Shown: one piece after another, positions 8,743-17,243 of the stretch
How positions within the stretch are numbered: position 1 is the stretch's first letter
How the letters are laid out: the number at the start of each line of letters is the position of its first letter
Origin: an uncultured Clostridia bacterium
GTDB lineage: Bacteria > Bacillota > Clostridia > TANB77 > CAG-508
Length of the DNA stretch: 64,000 nt
Direction: 5' to 3'
Assembly (NCBI GenBank): GCA_934141555.1
Contig: CAKPCK010000002.1
Span: 62,001 to 126,000, forward strand
Made by a program: the position numbers and the translations under genes
Notes under the pieces: generated by a model
What the model was told of the DNA's origin: nothing
The model's input: the letters and a program-made list of their open reading frames with translations, nothing else
The model's database searches: none

Positions 8743-8768
8743 CCCTATAAGGTCAAAGCCTTATAGGG
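8743..8768 (-). promoter_or_regulatory. Intercistronic hairpin between fibre subunit and peptidase
   Basis: Perfect 10-bp arms CCCTATAAGG (8743-8752) and CCTTATAGGG (8759-8768) enclose a 6-nt loop. The T-run afterwards is weak (TAATAATTTTT). It is probably a partial terminator or mRNA-stabilising hairpin that sets a high subunit-to-peptidase ratio. Confidence 0.6.
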
Positions 8769-8775
8769 ATTATTA

Positions 8776-9333
8776 CTATGATGGATTTACATCATTATGT
8801 TGTGGCTCTAAATTAACTTCTTGGGCTTTTTGAGTATAATTATATGTTATCTTAAATTCTTTTGTTCCAAGATCTGTTTTTGTAGAATCAGCTTTCCATT
8901 TTATAGCAAATTGAGCTATACAAGAACCACCATTTGCTAATAATGTTTGACCTTCAACCATTGCAGCATTTTTTGTTATTTCAATATCTGCATCATCTGC
9001 CCCAGTAATTTCAAATGATTCTAGTAATGCGTCTATACTACCTGTATTTTTTACTACAGCTTGAATCATAACACCATCACCTGGATAAGATAATTTAATA
9101 TTTGCTGTTGCTATTTGTTTATCATCTGAAAGTGTAACAGTTCCATGTGTTGAATCAGCTTCCATATTTTCACCTACTAATGTTACACTATCAAATTTTA
9201 CATCCCATTTTCCACTTCCTGCAACTGTACCATTAATTACTAAATTTGATGTAAATGCTGCATAACCAACAGCTAATGCTAATAGTAAAACAATTAGTGC
9301 TATTGTTATACTATTTTTTTTGCTTTTTTTCAT
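8776..9333 (-). CDS. TasA/camelysin-like SipW-dependent fibre subunit
   Basis: First gene of the satellite locus. The signal peptide is canonical for the SipW class: MKKSKKNS, then a hydrophobic core (9-23), then YAAFTSNLVINGTVAGSGKW. The mature part (about 150 residues) is rich in Val, Thr, Gly, Asp and Ala with alternating strands, as in TasA and camelysin beta-sandwich subunits, and it lacks cysteine. It should be exported by Sec, cleaved by the downstream SipW-type peptidase, and either assembled or retained at the surface. A strong AAGGAAGGA ribosome binding site and a long leader carrying an extended -10 and paired TGTAAT boxes suggest high, regulated expression. Whether it forms fibres is inference. 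Confidence 0.82.
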   Translation of the reverse strand: MKKSKKNSITIALIVLLLALAVGYAAFTSNLVINGTVAGSGKWDVKFDSVTLVGENMEADSTHGTVTLSDDKQIATANIKLSYPGDGVMIQAVVKNTGSIDALLESFEITGADDADIEITKNAAMVEGQTLLANGGSCIAQFAIKWKADSTKTDLGTKEFKITYNYTQKAQEVNLEPQHNDVNPS

Positions 9334-9420
9334 TTCAAAATCCTTCCTTTCTTTTTTCTTTTGGTACTAAATAATCTTTTGTATATTATTATTTTGTACT
9401 CCTAATTTAATTCTTTATAA

Positions 9421-9429
9421 TTATAACAT
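9421..9429 (-). promoter_or_regulatory. Extended -10 promoter of the TasA-like gene
   Basis: On the minus strand TGTTATAAT is an extended -10 (TGnTATAAT). The matching -35 position holds only a weak TGGTTA, so activation by a bound regulator is plausible. Confidence 0.5.
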
Positions 9430-9470
9430 ATAAATATTTTAATAACCATTTCTATTATTTGACATTTATA

Positions 9471-9527
9471 TTACATTTTTATTACATTTTCGACAATTTA
9501 TCCTATTTTTGTAATATTTTTGTAATG
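9471..9527. promoter_or_regulatory. Paired TGTAAT boxes with 11-bp period in the divergent promoter region
   Basis: ATTACA occurs at 9471-9476 and 9482-9487, and TGTAAT at 9511-9516 and 9522-9527. Within each pair the period is exactly 11 bp, and the two pairs are inverted, one facing each divergent gene. Tandem half-sites one helical turn apart are the usual operator form for OmpR/PhoB-family response regulators. A similar array occurs at 31228-31285. Confidence 0.55.
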
Positions 9528-9545
9528 GTTTTCTGTCATTTTTTA

Positions 9546-9554
9546 TGATATACT
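9546..9554 (+). promoter_or_regulatory. Extended -10 promoter of the 319-residue gene
   Basis: TGATATACT is an extended -10 (TGnTATACT). No good -35 hexamer is present, and a TGTAAT box ends 21 bp upstream of the -10. A strong AGGAGGTGG ribosome binding site lies before the ATG at 9583. Confidence 0.45.
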
Positions 9555-9582
9555 GTTATTCTAGTAAAGGAGGTGGAATTTT

Positions 9583-10542
9583 ATGGAAGCAAAAATTATA
9601 TATGACTTTGAATCTTTAAAAGATAATCTTTCTATAGACGAATTTAATTTTATTTGTAATTATAAAACGGAAAATAAAAAAATTAATTCAATTATTTTTA
9701 GAGAATTAAATTTTAGAGATAAAATTGTTGATATAATTTCAAAATTAAATTCTTTCGAATCATCAAAAATTAATTTTGAATTATTGAACACAATTTATGA
9801 TGCTGAAGAAGTTTTGAAAAAAGTTAATAATAATATAATTATGATTTATAAAATTACTCTCGAATATTCTAAAGTTTCAAATAATATTATAAATTTGCCA
9901 CATAAAATATTTAACTCCTATAACACTACTGACTTTTTTGAAAAAAACATAAACTCTTTAAAAGAATCAATACATTCTTTTTTGAATAGAAGTACTGTTT
10001 TTTCAAGCAAAATAGACAAAAATGATATTGAAATTAATTCTTTTTTTAAAAATGAATTAATTAATAAATATCTTAATGAAAAAAACAATAATATTATTAA
10101 TTATACATATACAAGCTCCATTTCATATAATAATTCAACTTTGATAATTTCTGAAAAAGAAAATAAAGTTTTCCTCCCTTACTCAAAATCTGAACTTCAA
10201 CTTTATTTAGAACAATTTCCAAATGATTATTCTTCATTAGAAGATGTTATTAATAAAGAATTTATTTTACCTCTTGATTATTACTTAAAATCTCCTTCTA
10301 TTGCAAGATTTAGAGAAACTTATTCTTTAATAAGAGATAGAGAAGGCAAATCTTTTATTGATTCATTAAAATATGCCACAAATATTATGTTTTATTCAAA
10401 ACTAAATCCTACTATTATTGCTGCTTGTAAAACTCAAGAGCAATTAGAAAATTATATTTCTTGCTTAGAAAAAAATAAAGTTGATGATTTTAAAGATTTT
10501 AATATAAAATTTGAAATTTCACCAAATATTATAACAAAATAA
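9583..10542 (+). CDS. Uncharacterised cytoplasmic protein, paralogue of the gene at 41086
   Basis: I do not recognise the family. The protein has 319 residues and no signal peptide or membrane segment. The N-terminal 200 residues look helical. The C-terminal 120 residues are conserved with the 321-residue protein at 41086-42051. Shared blocks include VxLPYSxxEL/VILPYTLADI, SIARFRETYSLI/AIARFREAYRLM, LNPTIIAAC/LHPAIITAC and a final FxIKxEIxP. Both genes sit alone, face away from a SipW/TasA operon, and lie at its promoter end. The sharing of a bidirectional promoter region with TGTAAT boxes suggests co-regulation with the fibre subunit. It could be a regulator or a cytoplasmic assembly factor; no DNA-binding motif is obvious. 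Confidence 0.8.
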   Translation: MEAKIIYDFESLKDNLSIDEFNFICNYKTENKKINSIIFRELNFRDKIVDIISKLNSFESSKINFELLNTIYDAEEVLKKVNNNIIMIYKITLEYSKVSNNIINLPHKIFNSYNTTDFFEKNINSLKESIHSFLNRSTVFSSKIDKNDIEINSFFKNELINKYLNEKNNNIINYTYTSSISYNNSTLIISEKENKVFLPYSKSELQLYLEQFPNDYSSLEDVINKEFILPLDYYLKSPSIARFRETYSLIRDREGKSFIDSLKYATNIMFYSKLNPTIIAACKTQEQLENYISCLEKNKVDDFKDFNIKFEISPNIITK

Positions 10543-10578
10543 TAGCGTATTGAATCATAAAAAAGTTTCAATACGCTA
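10543..10578. terminator. Bidirectional terminator
   Basis: Arms TAGCGTATTGAA (10543-10554) and TTCAATACGCTA (10567-10578) form a perfect 12-bp stem. It lies between the plus-strand gene ending at 10542 and cotJC ending at 10591. Confidence 0.8.
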
Positions 10579-10590
10579 TATAATTTTTAT

Positions 10591-11178
10591 TTACATATTA
10601 TTCATACAAAATTTCTTATCTGAAAGCTTATCTTGAACAATTCTTAAAGCTTCACCAAATCTTTGGAAGTGAACAATCTCTCTTTCTCTTAAAAATCTTA
10701 ATGGGTCTACTACCTCTGGATTATCTCTACATAAATCTATTAATTTTTCGTATGTTGCTCTTGCCTTTTGTTCAGCAGCTAAGTCCTCTTGTAAGTTTGC
10801 AATTACATCACCTTTACATGCTAAACATGTTGCATCAAATGGCACTCCTGCTGCAGATTGTGGATATATATCTACACCATGATCTGTGTAATATGCTCCT
10901 AAACCTGCTGCTTCTATTTCTTCAATTGATGCATTTTTTGTTAATTGATGAACTATAGTTCCTACCATTTCTAAATGTGCTAATTCTTCTGTTCCAATAT
11001 CATTTAAAATAGCTTTTGCATTTTGGTCTGGCATACCAAATCTTTGTGATAAATATCTTAAAGATGCTGCAAGTTCACCATCTGGTCCACCATATTGGCT
11101 AATAATTACTTTTGCAAGACGAGGGTCTGCACATTTTATATTTATTGGATATTGTAATACTTTATTATAAGTCCACAT
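10591..11178 (-). CDS. cotJC: Spore coat protein CotJC (manganese catalase family)
   Basis: CotJC is an inner spore-coat protein with a ferritin-like di-metal fold related to non-haem manganese catalase. The 195-residue length and MWTYNKVLQYPINIKCADP start are characteristic. Likely metal ligands lie in GPDGELAASLRY (E36), GTEELAHLEMV (E64, H68), and REREIVHFQRFGEALR near the C-terminus, with LAAEQKARATYE between. It is the last gene of cotJA-cotJB-cotJC, starting 3 bp past the cotJB stop. In Bacillus this operon is transcribed by sigma-E in the mother cell; I could not assign a sigma-E promoter here with confidence. Catalase activity is inferred from family. Confidence 0.95.
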   Translation of the reverse strand: MWTYNKVLQYPINIKCADPRLAKVIISQYGGPDGELAASLRYLSQRFGMPDQNAKAILNDIGTEELAHLEMVGTIVHQLTKNASIEEIEAAGLGAYYTDHGVDIYPQSAAGVPFDATCLACKGDVIANLQEDLAAEQKARATYEKLIDLCRDNPEVVDPLRFLREREIVHFQRFGEALRIVQDKLSDKKFCMNNM

Positions 11179-11181
11179 AGT

Positions 11182-11454
11182 TTAGAAATTCCCCCTTTCC
11201 CAAGGCCATGGCTCTTCAATCCATCTCCATTTATTACATGGAAATTGAATTGTTAATGGTCCATAAACTTTTTGATATTTATCTGTTAATTCTCTATATT
11301 CTTTGCAATATTTTCTGTGTAAACAAAGTGCTTTTTGATCATCAACATGTGTGTCTAAATATAATCCAAGCTCTGTTATTGCAAAATTCAAACTTTTTAT
11401 TCTTTCCATCATTTCTTCTCTTGTTGTTTGTGATTGGTTACATATATCTTCCAT
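11182..11454 (-). CDS. cotJB: Spore coat protein CotJB
   Basis: This is a small (90-residue) coat protein that acts with CotJA and CotJC. The C-terminal signature PCNKWRWIEEPWPWERGNF region and the central YLDTHVDDQKAL block identify it. I place the start at the ATG at 11454 because a strong GGGGAGG lies 9 nt upstream; a longer reading would need a TTG inside that site. The gene overlaps the end of cotJA by 17 bp, which suggests translational coupling. Confidence 0.92.
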   Translation of the reverse strand: MEDICNQSQTTREEMMERIKSLNFAITELGLYLDTHVDDQKALCLHRKYCKEYRELTDKYQKVYGPLTIQFPCNKWRWIEEPWPWERGNF

Positions 11455-11821
11455 TATTACAGCCCTCCCCAATTTGATTTGTTGTTTCTAAAAACTCATT
11501 TGTTCTCATTGATTGACATGGTGTATATGGACTTACTAATTCAGGAAATATTGTTCCCATTTTTAGTCCAATTTCTGGTCTAAATGTTTTATCCATATAT
11601 TGCCAAGGAACATAGCTTTGAGCTAACATTGGATTATCTGGAAATACACTCATTTCATATTCTTCGTCAAATCCACATTCACAACAGTCTACAGGTTCTT
11701 GTTGTTCATAACTACAATTTGTAGAACAGTTATTATTGCATTTATCTTCAATCATATTTGCAGATGTATTCCATGCCTGATTATTCATACATGAACATCT
11801 TTGATATCTACGCGTAAACAT
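11438..11821 (-). CDS. cotJA: Spore coat associated protein CotJA (long form)
   Basis: First gene of the cotJ operon. The C-terminal 70 residues match CotJA (LAQSYVPWQYMDKTFRPEIGLKMGTIFPELVSPY). The N-terminal 55 residues are an extra cysteine-rich, Asn-rich segment (CNNNCSTNC, VDCCECGFDE) of a kind seen in some clostridial CotJA proteins, and it may support disulphide cross-linking of the coat. A GAGGAGG site precedes the ATG. The gene overlaps cotJB. It lies just downstream of the terminator of the two-component operon and so should have its own promoter. Confidence 0.9.
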   Translation of the reverse strand: MFTRRYQRCSCMNNQAWNTSANMIEDKCNNNCSTNCSYEQQEPVDCCECGFDEEYEMSVFPDNPMLAQSYVPWQYMDKTFRPEIGLKMGTIFPELVSPYTPCQSMRTNEFLETTNQIGEGCNNGRYM

Positions 11822-11885
11822 ATTTTTCCTCCTCTTAATATAATTAAATCAATTTTTGATTTGTCATATTACATAATATGCAAAA

Positions 11886-11924
11886 AAAGTAGCCTTGCTA
11901 CAATAATTTGTCTCTGGCTACTTT
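11886..11924 (-). terminator. Terminator of the two-component operon
   Basis: Arms AAAGTAGCC (11886-11894) and GGCTACTTT (11916-11924) are followed on the minus strand by a T-run. The stem includes the stop codon of the histidine kinase. Confidence 0.8.
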
Positions 11925-13132
11925 AAATATTTTATTATAAATGTTGTTCCTTTATTTAATTCTGAATCTACTTGTATATATCCATTATTACTTTCTATTA
12001 TTGATTTTGATAAAGCTAAACCTATTCCTACACTATCACTTGATGAATTTTTTCCTTTATAAAATCTTTCAAATATGTGTGGTAAATCTTTTACATCTAT
12101 TCCTGTTCCATTATCTTCAATTTTTAATTCTGTATACATATTATTTTGATTATAATTTATATAAATTTTTTTATTTTCATATGAATGTTCTATGCAATTT
12201 TTTAATATATTTGTTATTGCTTCAACTTGCCATTTTAAATCACATATTGTTTTTATTGAATCATCTCCTGAAACTATTATTTCTATATTTTTCAATTCAC
12301 TTAACATTGATACATTTTTTACCGCTTCATTTATTATATCTTTTATAAAAACTTCTTTTTTTATAAATTTTATCGAATTACTGTCTATTTTTGATAATTT
12401 CAAAATTGATTCTACTAAAAATTTTATATTTATTATTTCTCTTTTTATATCTTTAATAAAATCTTTTTCTATATCTTCTGGCATATTTTCATCACTTAAA
12501 ATATTATCTAACATTATTAAAATTGATGTAATTGGCGTTTTTATTTGATGTGATATATCTGATAATGAATCTTTTAATGTTGTTTTATCTTTTTGAGAAT
12601 TTTCAGCAACTTCTTTTAACATTATCGTTATTTTATATAATTCATTTTTTAATATTGACAATTCATCTTCTGTGTTTTCTTCTATATTTAGTTTGTAATT
12701 TCCTCTATTGATTTCTTCTATGTATTTTGTTATTTCATTAATTTTTTTACTTTCACTATGATTATATTTGAAGACTATTATTGATAATATTAAAATAAAT
12801 ACTATTAATGTACTTACATCTATAATAATAAATTTTTGAAAATCTGTGTTATTTTCTAATATTACTGAATCTTTATCTAGTTCTATGCCATATTCCCTTA
12901 ATATCTCATTATTAGTTCTATCACTATTATTTAATATTTCTACAATTTCTCTTTTTTCTATATCAGGATATTTTTCTAAAACATTATCTACAATTCCTGC
13001 TATTTTTTGATTAAAATTATATGTATATGTTTTGTATTGTTTATATATTAAAATTGAAAATATAATTAGAAATATAATAGCTACAATACAACTTGTAATA
13101 CACATTTTCTTTAATTCTATTTTATTTTTCAT
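11918..13132 (-). CDS. Sensor histidine kinase
   Basis: This membrane sensor kinase works with the adjacent OmpR-type regulator. From the chosen start it has 404 residues: TM1 (about 10-33), a roughly 70-residue extracytoplasmic loop, TM2 (about 102-122), a linker of HAMP type, and the dimerisation helix with SDISHQIKTPITS (phosphoaccepting His, residue 195). The ATPase domain follows, with N-box NILKNCIEHS, G1 EDNGTGID, F-box HIFERFYKG and G2 GIGLALSKSI. I start at the ATG at 13132, preceded by AAAGGA; a 7-residue longer form would require TTG. The ligand is unknown. The small sensor loop and nearby FtsX-type transporter suggest envelope stress or antimicrobial peptide sensing, which is inference. 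Confidence 0.9.
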   Translation of the reverse strand: MKNKIELKKMCITSCIVAIIFLIIFSILIYKQYKTYTYNFNQKIAGIVDNVLEKYPDIEKREIVEILNNSDRTNNEILREYGIELDKDSVILENNTDFQKFIIIDVSTLIVFILILSIIVFKYNHSESKKINEITKYIEEINRGNYKLNIEENTEDELSILKNELYKITIMLKEVAENSQKDKTTLKDSLSDISHQIKTPITSILIMLDNILSDENMPEDIEKDFIKDIKREIINIKFLVESILKLSKIDSNSIKFIKKEVFIKDIINEAVKNVSMLSELKNIEIIVSGDDSIKTICDLKWQVEAITNILKNCIEHSYENKKIYINYNQNNMYTELKIEDNGTGIDVKDLPHIFERFYKGKNSSSDSVGIGLALSKSIIESNNGYIQVDSELNKGTTFIIKYLK

Positions 13133-13177
13133 TTTTATTTCATTCCTTTTCAAAACTTAGATGTTATTGATAATTTA

Positions 13178-13837
13178 TTAATCTACTTCACTATCAATTC
13201 TATATCCAATTCCTTTAATTGTAATTATAATATCTGTTTTAATTTTTTCTCTTATTCTTTTTAAATATACTGTTACAGTATTATCATTTACATCATTTCC
13301 TGTCCATTCCCATATTTTGTCTATTATTTCACTTCTTTTTACTACCTTATTTAAATTTAAGAATAGTAAATTCAATATTTTCAACTCTAAGTTTGTAAGT
13401 TCTACACTTTCATTGTCTCTATATACAACCATTTTGTCCATATCAAATTTTATATTTTGGACTTGTATTATTGTGTTTTTCTTGTTTCTTAATATTATTC
13501 TATTTATTCTTGCCATCAATTCTTTTATTGAAAATGGTTTTGTAATATAATCTTCTGCTCCTAATTCTAACCCTTTTACAATATTATCTTCTTCATCTTT
13601 AGCAGTTAAGAAAATTGATGGTATATTCTTTTCTTTTATATTATTTCTATATAAATCAAATCCATTTCCATCTGGTAATGACACATCTAATATTGCTAAA
13701 TCTATTTTTTCTGTTTTTAATATTTTAAGTGTATTTTCTACATTTAATGTGTGTATTACTTGATATTTCTTTTGTTCTAAAGAGTATATTAATCCTTTAG
13801 CTAATATCTCATTATCCTCTACTAATAATATTTTCAT
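13178..13837 (-). CDS. OmpR/PhoB-family response regulator
   Basis: This is a DNA-binding response regulator, 219 residues. The receiver domain has acidic residues VEDNE, phosphoacceptor D51 in AILDVSLPDG, T78 in FLTAKDEED and K100 in DYITKPF. The C-terminal winged helix ends with the typical VTVYLKRIREKI and IKGIGYRID. It lies upstream of its kinase and 19 bp downstream of the hydrolase gene. Because OmpR-family proteins bind tandem sites about 11 bp apart, it is one candidate (among regulators elsewhere in the genome) for the TGTAAT arrays at 9.5 and 31.2 kb, and also for the dyad before the ABC transporter. Neither link is shown. Confidence 0.93.
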   Translation of the reverse strand: MKILLVEDNEILAKGLIYSLEQKKYQVIHTLNVENTLKILKTEKIDLAILDVSLPDGNGFDLYRNNIKEKNIPSIFLTAKDEEDNIVKGLELGAEDYITKPFSIKELMARINRIILRNKKNTIIQVQNIKFDMDKMVVYRDNESVELTNLELKILNLLFLNLNKVVKRSEIIDKIWEWTGNDVNDNTVTVYLKRIREKIKTDIIITIKGIGYRIDSEVD

Positions 13838-13856
13838 ATATTTTGCCTTTCACATA

Positions 13857-14612
13857 TTATAAACTTATTTTTTTTATCATTTGTTTTGCTACTATTTCTA
13901 ATTCATCTGTTTCCATATGATGTTTCATTCCTTTTAATTCAACCAATTCGATTTCTGGTCTATTTTCTATAAATTTATATGTATCTTTTATTAATGCTGT
14001 TTCATCTAAATCTCCTTGATATATTATTACATTTCTTTTTTCTTTATAATTCTCATATAAATTATTTTTTACTAAATCTTCATAAAATGAATATTGTACA
14101 ATAATTTTTCCATTTTTTCCTGTTCTTCCAATCTTCTTGCTTTCAAACTGTTCAAATGAGTCTTTTAATAAAATATCTTTAAATACTTTTTGCATATTTA
14201 TTGCTGGTGATTTTAAAATTATATTTTCGTACTTATTTTTATCTCCAATAAGTTTGTTTAATAAAATATATGCTCCAAAACTTGTTGCAAAAAAAGATAT
14301 TTTTGTATTATCTCCATATTTTTCTTTTATATAATCTACTACTGAATTTATGTATGATATACATGTTTTTACTCTCAAATATTCTGCACTTTGAACACTC
14401 TCTCCATGCCCTGGAAAATCAAAAGCTATAGATTGTATTCCATTTTCTAATAATTTATCTGCAATTACTTTTCTAGTATTACTGTCTTTACTACTACAAT
14501 ATCCATGACATATTATAAAAATTTGATCTTTTCTACATTCTTCATTATAAATAATTTTTGCACTTATATTGCACTTTTCTTCTTTATTATATATTTCTAT
14601 TTTTTCTTCCAT
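13857..14612 (-). CDS. Alpha/beta hydrolase (serine hydrolase family)
   Basis: This 251-residue cytoplasmic protein has an alpha/beta hydrolase fold. It shows the oxyanion region ICHGYCSSKDS, the strand FDFPGHGES, the nucleophile elbow FFATSFGAYI (S111; Thr replaces the usual Gly-x at the elbow), acid D201 or D203 in YQGDLDE, and base H231/H232 in KGMKHHMETDE. No signal peptide is visible. It leads the operon with the response regulator and kinase, starting 69 bp after the ABC permease gene. Substrate unknown; esterase or acyl-transfer activity is possible. The co-operon position suggests a link to the signal sensed or to the exported compound. Confidence 0.8.
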   Translation of the reverse strand: MEEKIEIYNKEEKCNISAKIIYNEECRKDQIFIICHGYCSSKDSNTRKVIADKLLENGIQSIAFDFPGHGESVQSAEYLRVKTCISYINSVVDYIKEKYGDNTKISFFATSFGAYILLNKLIGDKNKYENIILKSPAINMQKVFKDILLKDSFEQFESKKIGRTGKNGKIIVQYSFYEDLVKNNLYENYKEKRNVIIYQGDLDETALIKDTYKFIENRPEIELVELKGMKHHMETDELEIVAKQMIKKISL

Positions 14613-14654
14613 AATCTTTCTCCATTAATCTTTATTTGAAATATATTTTATCAT

Positions 14655-14683
14655 AAAAAGAGGACTTTGTAAGCCCCCTTTTT
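14655..14683 (-). terminator. Probable terminator of the ABC transporter operon
   Basis: Arms AAAAAGAGG (14655-14663) and CCCCTTTTT (14675-14683) form a 9-bp stem with one G-T pair. The T-run lies inside the descending arm on the minus strand. It separates the transporter from the hydrolase/two-component genes. Confidence 0.55.
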
Positions 14684-17240
14684 ATACATTTTCATTTCTA
14701 ATAGTTTCAATTGTATTTTGTTTATTAATTTTATAAATTGAATATCTCATAATAATAAATATAAATATGAATACAAAAACTGCAGAAATTAAAATTGCAT
14801 TTGTAGGTATATATATACCTTTTTCAACTTTTACTGAAAATGCTTTATATATTGCAAATGTTCCAATTAATCCCATGATTGTTCCTATAACCCATGCTTT
14901 AGTTCCATAAAATATTGTTTCTAAATTTATCATTCTATCAAATTCTTTTGATGTCATTCCTATTGATTTCAACATTGCAAACTCTTTTTGTCTTAATTCC
15001 ATATTTGATGTAATTGTATTAAAAATATTTGTAATTCCTATTAATGTTATTACTGTTATAAATCCATATAAGAATATTTTTGTTACTAATACCATTGCAC
15101 TTTCTTCTTTGGCAGATGCATCAATATTATAAATTCTAATATCTAAATGTAAAGCATCTATATCTTTCTCTAGTTGGTCTGGATTATTTGATTGTATTGT
15201 TACTGTATTATATACTGGCTTTTCCTCATTTTCTAATTGTGATATATCTAAAATTAAATATCCACCTTCATAATAACTTCTATCAATTCCATCTGGTTTA
15301 ATTGTTGAAATTGCACCAACTTCTACTGAACGTTGTTTATCATTGTAATCTTTTCCTTCTATTATATCTCCAACATTGTATTTATATTTTCTTCCATTTT
15401 TTACTTGACCATCTTCTATCCAACTTACTTCGTCACACAATATTCCTTTATCTTTTACTTTATCATATTTAGCACCAATTTTATTTACATATCTTTTAAA
15501 TGAATCACTATCTAATGCCATAATTTGTAATGCTGAATATTTCTCCCCTGTCTCTATGAATTCTTCATTTTCTTCATCATAATATCCTTCTTCTGACAAT
15601 GTACCAGAAGCTAAATTAATTTTATCAATATCTTTTATTTTTATATCTCCATTATTTAAACTATACAATATTGAATATTTTTCTATATTATCTAATGAAA
15701 TTATTCTATCTATTTCTTCATTTGATACTTTTCCAACATTTAATTGTATATTATAATCATAGTCTTTATAATATTTTTGTGATTCTTGGAACATATTAGT
15801 TATAAATGCATTCATTGTGATAAATACAAATATGCTTACCGCAATTGATACAACTGTTGTTCTATATTTTTTCTTACTTCTCTTTAAGTTTTTGTATGCT
15901 AATTCTCCACCAGTTTTAAATAATTTTGATATAATCTTTGGTACTTTTAATTTTTTTGAATTTAGTTTTATATCTTTAGAACCTCTTAATCCTTCTATTG
16001 GACTTACTCTACTTGCTTTTATAGCAGATGTTATTGATGATAAATATATTGTTACAAATCCTAATACTGCTGATAAAATAATTGGTAATATTGATATTTT
16101 AAATACTAATCCATCAACATGTTGTAATAAATAATCACCTAAAAGTGAATTTACTATTTGTATTAATACAAATACTGCAAAAAATCCTGATAGTATTCCT
16201 AAAGGTATTCCTATTAATCCTAATATTAATCCTTCTTGTATTACATTTTTTCTTATTTGTCTTTTAGTTGCTCCAACACTTGCAAGCATTGAATACATTT
16301 TTATTTTTTCTGTTATTGATATTGCAAATGAATTTCTTATGCAAAATATACTTGTAAATAATATTATTACTATTACTACTCCAATTACTGAATATAACAT
16401 GGTAACTGTTGAGTCTGAAAATGCAAATGCTTCCCATCTTAATAATTCTTTATTTAAAGTATAATCATATTTGGTCTCAGTATCATTTTTTGACAAACTT
16501 TCATAACTTTGAATTCCTAGTATTTGAGGTATTGTCTCTTTATAATTTTTTGGTGATTTTAAACTTATATATAAATCAGATCTTCCTGTACTTATTCCTG
16601 TTGTAATTACAGTATATCCTGGCTCTGAATATTTTTCAAAACTTGTATCTGGTCTTTCTATGATTCCTACTATTTTAAATGAATAATTTGTTGCATTTAT
16701 TATCTCTTCTGCATCATATATATTATCATATTCTTTTTCATTAACTCCTGGTTTGGTACTTCTTGTTCCAACATTTAAATTAATTGTATCTCCTATTTTG
16801 TATTCTACTTTTCCATTTGTCATTATAGTTTGACTAATTACTACTTCATTATTATTAGCTGGAAATCTGCCTTCTATTAATTCAAAATGCAAATCCTTAA
16901 ATGAACTTTCATTCATAGAAATTAATCTTGCATAAGGTTTATACTCATTTTGACTTCCTTGTAAAATTGAATATCCACATATTTTTATTGCAAATGTATC
17001 TTTTACATCTCTATTATTTTGTATATCTTTTATTTCTTCATCACTAACATTTTCTAACTTCAAATGCCAATATCCTGATTGATTTTTTGCATTTTCTACT
17101 AATGTTCCTTGAAAACTCATTCCCATACTTGCAACAGCACATATTAATGCTACTGATAATATTATTCCTATTATTGTACTTATTGTTCTTTTTTTATTTA
17201 ATTTTAAATTTCTGATAGATAAACTTGTAAGAATGTTCAT
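14682..17240 (-). CDS. FtsX/MacB-type ABC transporter permease
   Basis: An 852-residue permease with two FtsX units. An N-terminal helix (about 18-42) leads to a large extracytoplasmic MacB_PCD-like domain, then three helices (about 280-405). A second helix (about 460-482), a second periplasmic-type domain and three C-terminal helices (about 735-840) follow. The cytoplasmic coupling segment before the second TM set (MLASVGATKRQIRKN and MLKSIGMTSKEFDRM) is diagnostic of FtsX-family permeases that transmit ATP hydrolysis mechanically rather than moving a solute through a pore. The partner ATPase ends 3 bp upstream. The likely job is export or removal of envelope-active peptides or lipids. A GAGGAGGTG site gives strong initiation. 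Confidence 0.9.
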   Translation of the reverse strand: MNILTSLSIRNLKLNKKRTISTIIGIILSVALICAVASMGMSFQGTLVENAKNQSGYWHLKLENVSDEEIKDIQNNRDVKDTFAIKICGYSILQGSQNEYKPYARLISMNESSFKDLHFELIEGRFPANNNEVVISQTIMTNGKVEYKIGDTINLNVGTRSTKPGVNEKEYDNIYDAEEIINATNYSFKIVGIIERPDTSFEKYSEPGYTVITTGISTGRSDLYISLKSPKNYKETIPQILGIQSYESLSKNDTETKYDYTLNKELLRWEAFAFSDSTVTMLYSVIGVVIVIILFTSIFCIRNSFAISITEKIKMYSMLASVGATKRQIRKNVIQEGLILGLIGIPLGILSGFFAVFVLIQIVNSLLGDYLLQHVDGLVFKISILPIILSAVLGFVTIYLSSITSAIKASRVSPIEGLRGSKDIKLNSKKLKVPKIISKLFKTGGELAYKNLKRSKKKYRTTVVSIAVSIFVFITMNAFITNMFQESQKYYKDYDYNIQLNVGKVSNEEIDRIISLDNIEKYSILYSLNNGDIKIKDIDKINLASGTLSEEGYYDEENEEFIETGEKYSALQIMALDSDSFKRYVNKIGAKYDKVKDKGILCDEVSWIEDGQVKNGRKYKYNVGDIIEGKDYNDKQRSVEVGAISTIKPDGIDRSYYEGGYLILDISQLENEEKPVYNTVTIQSNNPDQLEKDIDALHLDIRIYNIDASAKEESAMVLVTKIFLYGFITVITLIGITNIFNTITSNMELRQKEFAMLKSIGMTSKEFDRMINLETIFYGTKAWVIGTIMGLIGTFAIYKAFSVKVEKGIYIPTNAILISAVFVFIFIFIIMRYSIYKINKQNTIETIRNENV

Positions 17241-17243
17241 TTA

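Noticed and set aside
11455..11472. Six-residue N-terminal extension of CotJB from a TTG codon
   Set aside because: The codon lies at the edge of the GGGGAGG site that serves the ATG at 11454.
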